A stretch of 64,000 nt of DNA from Malania oleifera (taxonomy: Eukaryota > Streptophyta > Magnoliopsida > Santalales > Ximeniaceae), in NCBI RefSeq assembly GCF_029873635.1, contig NC_080417.1, forward strand, positions 31,298,214 to 31,362,213, read 5' to 3'. The notes under the pieces were generated by a model. That model had not been told where the DNA came from and did no database searches. It saw nothing but the letters and a program-made list of their open reading frames with translations. Of the stretch, positions 56,246 through 64,000 are shown in pieces (positions within the stretch are counted from its first letter, which is position 1; every line of letters begins with the position of its first letter). The position numbers and the translations under genes are program-made.

Positions 56246-56471
56246 TTTTTGGGTACGTCCCGGGTGTCCACTACCGTCAACGACGTCCGTTTTACGGTCC
56301 GTCGCACCGGCCTGTGACTAATCCCACGCCCTGTAGTATGGCCCCACACACCACAGAGGGGTAAATTCAGGCGTCCAGCCGCAGGAATCGAACCCGGGGT
56401 GGGAAGATCCCTGACCTCGTGAAAGGCAACCCCTGGAGTCCGCCCTGCCAACTAAGCTCAGCCCTGGGGGC
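56246..56471 (-). mobile_element. tRNA-derived SINE, minus strand
   Basis: A perfect 17-bp target duplication, tatagaagagcattatt, flanks it at 56,229-56,245 and 56,472-56,488. On the minus strand the element starts 'cccccagggctgagcttag', with box A-like gagcttagttggcaggg. About 80 bp on is box B (gggttcgattcctg). It ends in a short poly(A) (TTTTT at 56,246-56,250 on the plus strand). Length 226 bp, no coding. The G/C-rich composition stands out from the AT-rich surroundings. Confidence 0.88.
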
Positions 56472-56488
56472 TATAGAAGAGCATTATT

Positions 56489-57681
56489 GAATGCACAATG
56501 GTCGACTTTTCTATACTTTTCATTTCTCTTTTTTTTTCTTAGATTTTAGAGTATCTCGTTTGGAGCATTAGGATGTGAATTTATCTCACATTGGACCTTT
56601 AGTGTGAGGATTTAAGTCACTTTTTTGTTATTCCAAATCTCTGTTAATTATATAATAAAACTTATAAGTTTGAAAAAATCTTGAATTCTTAAATTTGTTT
56701 AAGTTTTTATTTTGTTCTTTTGAGGTTATTAGTTATGTTTTTGTTATTGTGAGGTGCCTTCTATGGTTTTTTTTTTTTTTTTTGTTCTTTCTTTTCATAA
56801 GGTTTTTTTGTACAAAGTGTTTGTTTATATTCATTCGTTGTGGATTAAGAGTACAACATCAAAAAAAAAAACCAATATAGAAAAGAAAATTTTGATCTTC
56901 ATTCTCGGTTGCTTGCACTAAATCTTCTTCTCCTACATTCACTTGTATGCGCAAGATATTTCAAAGTCAGTTTTATAAGTCAAAACATTTTAAGTTAAGA
57001 TTTAGACCTAAGTTGAGCTATGTTGTGATATGGGCCCATTATGGGCCTACTACTTCTATTTTTATCAAAGTTAGGTCAATTTTGTGATTTAAGACTCACT
57101 AGGGGCTTTATTTGAAATAACAGCACATTATGGGCTGATTTTTGATCACTAAGGCGCATTATAGGCCTTTCTTTTTGAATGAAAACCTAATTTAGGCTAA
57201 GGGCAGCCAAAGGCTCAATTGTGGATCTTCAATTAAGTGACAACGAATTTCTTATGCTATCATTTCCCATGGCCAGTCGTGGCATTTCCTTTCCCATTAA
57301 CCAAGTTCCCATATGATCGATTCTCATGGATAGCCATATCTTATATTTCCTAGAAGCTAATCCCATGCCAGCTTGCTTATAAATAGGGGTTGGAGATTAA
57401 ATTTAGGGGACTTCCTTTGGAGAGGCCGAAATCATTCAAAGAGTGAAGTGGTAAGAGAGGTAAAATGAAAAAGAACTAGGACCACAAAGAATAGAGATAT
57501 CTTTTTGGGGAAGAGAACTTGTAGTATTCATAAGAATGCAAAGAGTTTATTGGCAAGCAAAGGCAATAAAGAAAATGGGAAGAAGGACCTAAGAGTACCC
57601 TAATTTTCTCTTATTTTGACAAATGCATAAGTTTGTTCTGATTGTGTGATTGGGGTGAATGTTGTAGAAAAAATTATTAGG
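56489..57681. other. Intergenic stretch with LTR-like promoter region
   Basis: No coding region found. At 57,000-57,190 there are repeated 'tatgggc'/'tagggcc' strings; at 57,378-57,385 a good TATA box (TATAAATAGGGG) is followed by purine-rich sequence. This could be the U3/R part of an LTR I do not recognise; no ends were found. Confidence 0.3.
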
Positions 57682-58002
57682 CGTAGAAATCCGAACCCGA
57701 AAAAATAAGGAAATAAATAAAGAAAAGGAAAAAGGGAAAATATTCAAGGCAAGCAGCAATTCATCGACGAATCCCTTGATTTTGTCAACGAATGCCCTTC
57801 TATGGTTCATTGACGAAATTCAGGCGTCGTCAACAAAGAAATGCCGAGAGGAATTTTAGGCTTAGGGTTCATCGACAAACCCCTTCTTTCGTCGACGAAT
57901 ACCCTTCTACAATTCGTCGATGAAGACTCTATTTCGTTGACGAATCTGGCTAAGTCAATGGCCTATAAATACATTTTTAGTTACTTCTAGATTAAGAAAG
58001 TT

Positions 58003-58067
<65 letters not shown>
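57682..58067 (+). mobile_element. Gypsy LTR, 5' part (M)
   Basis: From about 57,682 (cgtagaaatccgaacccg) the layout is that of the other gypsy LTRs: dyads of the TTCGTCGACGAA type at 57,765-57,950, TATA (cctataaataca, 57,962) and a CT-rich leader that is here a long (CT)n run to 58,068. It is cut there by LTR K; the remainder must lie outside the window. Confidence 0.6.

Positions 58068-58068
<1 letters not shown>
58012..58068. repeat. (CT)n microsatellite
   Basis: About 28 CT units at the position of the transcribed CT-rich leader in gypsy LTR M; similar runs occupy this place in LTRs A (27,750) and C (35,854). Confidence 0.95.
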
Positions 58069-58072
<4 letters not shown>

Positions 58073-58723
58073 CGCCTCGAACCAGGAAACGGGACCCAAG
58101 TTTGTGATTTAGTAACCTAAATTGTCCCTGCATCATACAACATCCATGATACCACACAATATAATATAAGGGTCCGACCCCCTAGGGTTCACGTATACCC
58201 TATCCATCATTACACACATAGTATATACACAGCGGAAAATCCAACCTAATACATCCATAAAACCATACCAAAGTCTATACAACATCAAGATCTAGTCCCA
58301 TAATACAAACATAATCCCCAGGTATACACATAACCCAAAACGACAACCTGACCATAGTACAGTACTTACACAAGTACTTAGACAGCTAACCAACAATCAC
58401 GCTCCTGAAAAGCTAGGATGCTAGTGTCGGCTACCCAAAGGACTTGAAAAAAAATTATATGATAGGGGTGAGACACGTCTCAGTAAGGGAGAAACATGTT
58501 ATATCAGTGTGTGGCACATGAGTGTTATTTCAATAGTAAAACATAAACATTTCACAATTCTATTATTTTCACAAACACTTCCAGTATACATCTCACAAAA
58601 CACCACAGTCTAGTGTCGTCACACTCTTCTGCCTAAGCCGATCGCACGACACGACGCCCCCAATAACCTGGCGCAGCCTAAGCCCCACAGTGTTCAATCG
58701 GCGCAAACATGGTACAAACTCAT

Positions 58724-60786
58724 TGTGACAACCTGAATAATAACAGGGTTTAAATAATAAAGAGGAAGGAAAATGGAAACAATAACAGAAGGAGGAAGTC
58801 GCGTTCGTCGACGACATTATACTTTGGAAGGAATCACCGAGGGGAAATCATTAGGGTTTCATCGACGAATACAGGGGATTCGTCGATGAAGGTTTAAGAG
58901 AATTCGTCGATGAAGACTAAATTTCGTCGATGAAGAAATACCGAGAGAGGTTTTAAGCCGACTGAATTTCATTGACGATGACTGAATTTCGTCGACGAAG
59001 TTATTAAAGGATTAGTCGACGAAATGATTGGCTCGTCGATGAATCTAGTTGTCTAAATATCAAAATTCCGATTTTTAACTTCATAATTAAGCTAACTCTC
59101 CTCTCTCTCTCTCTCCCCCCTTCGGCCCTCTCTCTCTCTTTCATTGATTTTGGGCCGGATTTACGCCGGTTCAACAATCTGAAGCCACCACGATGCTCCT
59201 GGGGAAGTTCTCTCCAAATTTGCTGGAGCGGATCATTGGTGAAAGCAAGTTGGAAATCATCCCTAAGTTGAGATAAGATTTTTTAAGTCAAATTTGATCT
59301 TATGGTAGTTATAAGAAATGATGTACACGAGAAAATACTGAAATTTAATATTGGGAGTTTTCAGTTTCAGGGTATTGATCAGGAAATCCTACGGGGGTTA
59401 GACCAGGATATTTTAGGGGACTTTCTCAGTAGTCAGGTAAGGGAATAAACTAAAACAGTTACTTTTCACGCAAATTATTATTATTCATGAGTAACTTGAT
59501 TTCCTGAAAGTATTTACGATATTTGAATATTATGGAATAAATGTACGTTTGAGAAAAATATTGCTAATGTGATAAAATGTATGTATATGTATGAGATGTG
59601 AGAAACTATGATTTCAGAATACGATGTATGGTTTATACAGCAAAAGTGTGGCATGAATATTATTTTACATGGAAGAATATTATGTTACGACAATGATACG
59701 AATGAAATATGTTTTGAGAAATGATGAAAGAATACAGTACATTATGATGTTGAAAATACATGATAGATTGATTATTTTTAGAATGATATGTACTTATGTA
59801 TGATTTCGACACAAGGCCGTATTTACGAGATGATCAGCACGAGGCCGTATGTATGAAATGTTTGGCGCAAGACCATTTTTATGAAAATTATTAAAGATGC
59901 TATATTATCATGTACTATATGTTATCAGAACCCGGATGTTTGTTTAGTTCAATTTAGGAGTTCGGTACCATAGCTTATAGATCAGATGTTTATAATCAGA
60001 TTAGTGCTAACCACCCCACGATGGAATGGGAGATAGATAGTCGATGTGGCTTTTAGTAGAGTGTGGACGTCCACCTGGCAGTCCGGACCAGGGTGTGGCG
60101 AGCCCATCGTACTTACAGACATACTTGACTTGGTAGTGGTCGGCCAGTCATTGTCGAGTCCCGCCTTCAGGCTGCACAACCCATCATGGGGGGTAATACA
60201 TGACATTAACTAGCTATTCATCCTGGGTATTTTTTTAGTATTATCAGTATAACAAATGTTTATGTGCAATATGATTTATCAGCAATTATGAAAGCATATG
60301 ATTATTTAGTATGTTATGATAAATGTCTAGAGATATATGAAATGTACTGTATATGTATAATTACATTAAATATTCATGTTACCACACAGCTGTATTTAGT
60401 TTATTTTCCCTTACTGAGAAGTGTCTCACCCCTCGAACATTAAATGATTTTCAGGAAATCTAGAGAGACCGGCGGGTCAAGGCTGCCGTTGAGTGATTAG
60501 AGTTTCCCTACTAGAAGGGTAAGTGTTGAACTAGGATCAAGAGGTTTTTGTTGAATGATCCTAGTGTTATGTTGACTTTTTTTTTTTTAGGTTGTATATA
60601 GAAACAGTGTTTTGATGATATTGTAAACTCTGGTATTATGTTTTATGGATGGATGATTTAGATTTTATGTTTACTGCTACTTAGGATTCCGCTGTGATTG
60701 ACAAGTGTCCCCGTTACCCACGGGTTTGGGTTGACTTTTTCGTTTATTATATTACATTTTATGTTGAGGAATTTGAGGTCGTTACA
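58724..60786 (+). mobile_element. Solo gypsy LTR (J)
   Basis: 2,063 bp, TGTGACAACCTG...GGTCGTTACA, with the perfect duplication ctcat (58,719-58,723; 60,787-60,791). It is the closest relative of LTR A: same order of dyads (58,800-59,045), CT leader (59,101), exon-like blocks, 28-bp repeats (59,800-59,885), 'cttactgagaagtgtctcac' and a 'gggtttgggttgact' end region. Confidence 0.92.
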
Positions 60787-60791
60787 CTCAT

Positions 60792-61204
60792 ACCCTTTGG
60801 TGACCAACCGGAATCATAGGTGGTATTGCTCACCCTCGGTCTCAAGCCAAAAATCGTCACTTACGGTATTATCCCGACACGCCTTATATCTCAGCCTTCG
60901 GTTGTTAACCAGCATGCTTCAATTGTCCTAGGCCTTTGGTTTTATCCCGATTCAGCATTTTTCACAAAACTTGGAACATTTTGGAACTCACGTTCCTATA
61001 TCTCATTTCAATTACACACAGCCTACAGTAGTTAATCGACACACTTTTTCACAAAATACATCATTCACAGCCTATGGTAGTTAATCGGCACGCTTTTCCA
61101 CAAAACATATCATTCAATATATATCAGCTCATTCCACACTTATTTGAGTAAACAAACAATCCTATATCAGGTATTCCAAAAATTAAATTTAAAATAATCA
61201 AAGG
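60792..61204 (-). mobile_element. Continuation of LTR K after the J insertion
   Basis: It picks up from the ctcat duplication. No coding frame is credible; the 60,698-61,035 frames are chance. Confidence 0.45.
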
Positions 61205-61251
61205 TGTAGACGCTCTATTTTTGCCCTAGTCAAATAGAACAAGGGGTTCCC

Positions 61252-61790
61252 TTTTATTATTTTATTATTATTAGTATTTTTATTATCGTTATTTTATTAT
61301 TACTTTCTTATAATTATTTTTATTATTTATTATTATTATTATTATTAATTTACTATAATTATTCTGGATTATTATTACTATTATTTTTATTTATTTATTT
61401 ATTACCTTATTATTATAATAATAATTATTATTATTATATTATTATTATTGTTATTATTATTATTAGCACTAGTATCTTATTTTGGTTATTATTATTTTTA
61501 TTATCTTCATTTTTATTAGTAATGTTATCATTATAATTATTATTAATTATTACTTTTAATATTAGTATTATTACTTTATTTTTTATTAGTATAATTATTA
61601 TTATTATTATTATTAGTATCTTTATTATTTTTATCTTTACTATAATTATTATTATTTACTATTAGTAGTAGTAGTAGTATTATTTTTTATTATTATTACC
61701 TTATTGATGTTATCATTATTATTATCCTTATATTATTACTATAATAATTATTATTATTATTATTTCTATTTTCATTAGTACCATAAGAAT
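61252..61790. repeat. Imperfect (ATT)n array
   Basis: About 540 bp of ATT units with scattered changes (ttatt, gttatt, tattag). Confidence 0.85.
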
Positions 61791-61863
61791 AAAAGCAAAA
61801 AAAAAAAGGACAAGAAAAAGAAAATCAAAAAGGAAAGGTTTTTAGGGTTCTCAAATTTTTTTT

Positions 61864-62664
61864 TATATAAGGGTGATACACAGAGGCCAAGAAAAGGGGT
61901 GGGGGGGGGGGGAGGGGGAGGCAGCGCACAGCTAAAAAAAAAAATCTTTTTCTCCTTCTCCTTCTTCTTCTTCTTCTGCTTCCCAAGCACCAGAACTCCA
62001 ACCCACATTCTTCTCTCCCACGTTCTCCCATCTCTCTTGTCTCTCCCTATCTTGCGCCACCAGCCCCCACGATACTCAAGCCTCCATATAGCCACGGCCA
62101 ACCCAGCCCCAGCCATCCTCACGGCCAGCCTCTCCCATACATCCGTCATCACACCACAGCACCTCCTTCTCCGGCGTTTTCTTGGCAGACTGCAACCAAA
62201 CGTCTCCGCCCTCCTCTGCCACTATCGTCGCCGCCCAAGCCTACGGCAGCACCCCAGCAGACCCGAAGACCTCTTACTCCAGATTCCCAGCCGAGGCCCC
62301 CCTCTGCTACAACTCTGGTGACGACCCAATCTACAACAGCACAGACCCGAGCCACTGCCATAACAACCCATGAATCAGAGCAGCCTCCCTTCCTCCAGCC
62401 GCTGCAACAAAACGTGAGCCACCAGCAGGCCAACCCGAGGCCTCTCCACAGACTCCACGCTTTGCTCCAGCTCCTTCATCTGCTGCAATCCGAGGACCAT
62501 CCCTGCAGCAGGCTACCTCACGGCCACGCAAAAAAAAAAAACTGCAGCTTTTCTACTTGAGTCCCTGAACCGCCAACCTCCCGGCTAGCCTCTGCTCCAA
62601 CCATCGTCTCCGGCAGATCCCCACAGTCCAGCCACATCTGCTCCGTTCTCCGGCAGCCCCCTCG
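61864..62664 (+). promoter_or_regulatory. TATA box and CT/C-rich transcribed leader in L
   Basis: TATATAAG is followed about 30 bp on by a G-run (61,901-61,914) and then 700 bp of C-rich sequence, unlike any other part of the window. Overlapping frames on both strands (up to 140 codons) are Ser/Pro/Leu-rich on the plus strand and Gly/Arg/Val-rich on the minus strand, which reflects base bias. The segment ends at a strong 5' splice site (62,665). I read it as an untranslated first exon of the element. Confidence 0.35.
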
Positions 62665-63639
62665 GTGAGTGTTCAGCATGCGAACCAACACACACTGCAC
62701 ACACACATGCACGTGTGGTTTTTTTTTTTTTTTTTTTAGGTTTTTTTTTATTTGTTTTTATTTTTTTATATATATTATATTATTGTTTTTTATTCGCTCT
62801 AATATCTAATGTTGGGGTTGTTTTTGTTTGTTTGTTTTTTTTTGTTTTTTGTGTATATGTAGGTTTGTAGGTTTCTATGGTTTTTATTGGTTATTTTAAT
62901 ATTTAGTATTCATTTTGGTGGTAGGTTTTGGTTGTATTATTTATATACATTAATTTTATTTATTGTGGAATTTTTATAGTTGGAATTTGTTTGGGTATTT
63001 AAAGTTTAATTTTGTTTTATTCATTGAACTGTTAATATTATCATTGCATGTTTAATATGTAGTTAGAACAACTGTTGTAATTATTTACTTAAGGCTGTCT
63101 TTGCTTGATATCCATATGTTTAGGGCTATTTAGGGTTTTTGTCATAATTAATGTTCACATATAGGGTTAGTGTTTATTTCATGTGTAGCATATTTTTTTT
63201 TTTTTTAGGGTTCTACACCAATCTTTAATTCGATAATTTTCCGTTTAGTGGTTATATTGAATATTCATATATTAGTATTAGCTTTAGATTATTTCCATAA
63301 CTTCACTGTTTGCTTACCTTTGTACAATGACCCACTGATTTTAGGATTGCTTGGTTTCCATAATCTGATTATAAGTTTGTTTCCTTAGCTTTAACAATTT
63401 TGTTTCTATATATACTGTTTAGATCTTTGATTGTGTGTTCACCTTTACTATTGTTAGTGTTACCATTTAAAGGCATTACTAGTATTATAACCATTAGTGT
63501 ATATATATTTATGTATATATATATAAATGTAGGTAGAAGCATTATCAATGTTAGTGCTATCCAATAAAAGTATTATTATTACCCTTATTGTATATATTTA
63601 TGTATGTAAAAAAGGTATATTTGTGATTATTTGGTAACA

Positions 63640-63787
63640 TTATTATTATTGGTACTGTTATCTATTGTTATTATTTATTGTATTTATTACTATTAATATT
63701 ATCGTTATTGCTATTATCATTATTCATTATTATTATTACTATCATTATCGTGGTGTTTATTATCTTTAATGCTATTATTATTGCTTA

Positions 63788-63836
<49 letters not shown>

Positions 63837-63960
63837 TTCTTTATCATTGCTATTTTTTTTTTGTCACTATTGTATATTATCTTTAGTGTGTTTATTATTA
63901 TTAATGTTATTTATCATTATCATTATTATTACTATCATTATTCTATTGTGAATTATCCGT
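63640..63960. repeat. Imperfect (ATT)n array
   Basis: It has the same character as the array at 61,252 and contains a perfect (ATT)n stretch at 63,790-63,835. Leucine/isoleucine frames here are artefacts. Confidence 0.85.
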
Positions 63961-64000
63961 ATGTTTAATCATGTTATTTTTAATATGTAATAACTTGTTA

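Larger units (their letters stand above)
58068..61204 (-). mobile_element. Gypsy-type LTR, minus strand (K), interrupted by J
   Basis: On the plus strand it starts tatcacgcctcgaacc, a form of the LTR edge TGTCACGCC. In reverse it shows the 'ccttactgagacgtgtctcacccc' landmark (58,464-58,490 region), which the other gypsy LTRs carry in R/U5, so K lies on the minus strand. It is present at 58,068-58,723 and 60,792-61,204, with LTR J between, and is cut at 61,205 by L. Repeats 'cagcctayggtagttaatcg' lie at 61,018-61,090. Confidence 0.5.
61205..64000 (+). mobile_element. Start of a large LTR (L), gypsy Tat/Ogre-like, running off the window
   Basis: TGTAGACGCTCTATTTTTGCC at 61,205 has the form of LTR starts in Tat/Ogre-type gypsy elements. 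A long imperfect ATT array (61,252-61,790) follows. A TATA box (TATATAAG, 61,864-61,871) then precedes a G-run, a (CTT)-rich and C-rich leader (61,940-62,664) and a splice-donor-like ctcg|gtgagt at 62,665. The rest is T-rich, ending in another ATT array. No element interior is reached by 64,000. The element class is inferred only from the LTR start and size. Confidence 0.4.

Noticed and set aside
56246..56471. A tRNA gene, because of a good box B and a box A
   Set aside because: Box spacing is about 80 bp and no cloverleaf is apparent; poly(A) end and 17-bp duplication show a SINE.
61775..62712. Several overlapping Pro/Ser-, Gly/Arg- and Cys-rich frames on both strands
   Set aside because: Open frames on both strands reflect the C-rich composition of the presumed LTR leader; no domain, no consistent start.

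Overview
The window is nuclear DNA of a flowering plant, probably a eudicot. This is inferred from plant-type Ty1/copia and Ty3/gypsy (chromovirus) retrotransposons, a Cassandra TRIM carrying 5S rRNA-like sequence, a caulimovirus-like (pararetrovirus) relic, a tRNA-derived SINE, a hAT-type element and one intron-containing gene with plant splice sites and ABA-type promoter motifs. I cannot name the species. More than three quarters of the window is transposon-derived, and all polymerase genes seen are broken by stops, frameshifts or deletions.

Layout. 1-3,704: fragments of two copia-type LTRs, a gypsy LTR fragment and a gypsy integrase tail. 3,705-5,725: a gypsy LTR ending in a long TTA array. 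5,745-10,761: a decayed minus-strand Tork-like copia element split by a solo LTR (7,781-9,601). 10,854-10,905: a very short LINE-type tail insertion. 12,607-17,700: a complete but dead minus-strand Tnt1-like copia element, inserted next to an endogenous pararetrovirus RT/RNase H relic (17,752-18,190). 18,250-21,460: mostly AT-rich, with a DNA-transposon-like repeat zone and a decayed SINE-like segment. 21,469-26,021: a Cassandra TRIM split by an internally deleted copia element (21,517-25,318).

The centre (27,167-53,678) is one nest reconstructed from target-site duplications. A large SIRE-like copia element holds a solo gypsy LTR (27,446-41,490) in its 5' LTR. That LTR holds a Tekay/Del-like gypsy element (29,386-41,405), which holds another solo gypsy LTR (34,521-37,522), which holds a hAT element (34,527-35,555). 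A second, minus-strand solo gypsy LTR (47,661-49,682) sits in the RNase H region of the outer copia element.

The only credible host gene is at 54,358-55,083: three exons, 135 codons, a small LEA-like, possibly mitochondrial protein. ACGTG motifs and a TATA box lie just upstream, about 0.4-0.7 kb from the edge of the nest. From 57,682 to the end a second nest of gypsy LTRs (M containing K, which contains J and L) runs off the window. Recurrent themes that deserve a second look are arrays of GTCGAC-centred palindromes in the U3 of several unrelated LTR families, and conserved exon-like blocks with GT/AG borders inside the long gypsy LTRs.
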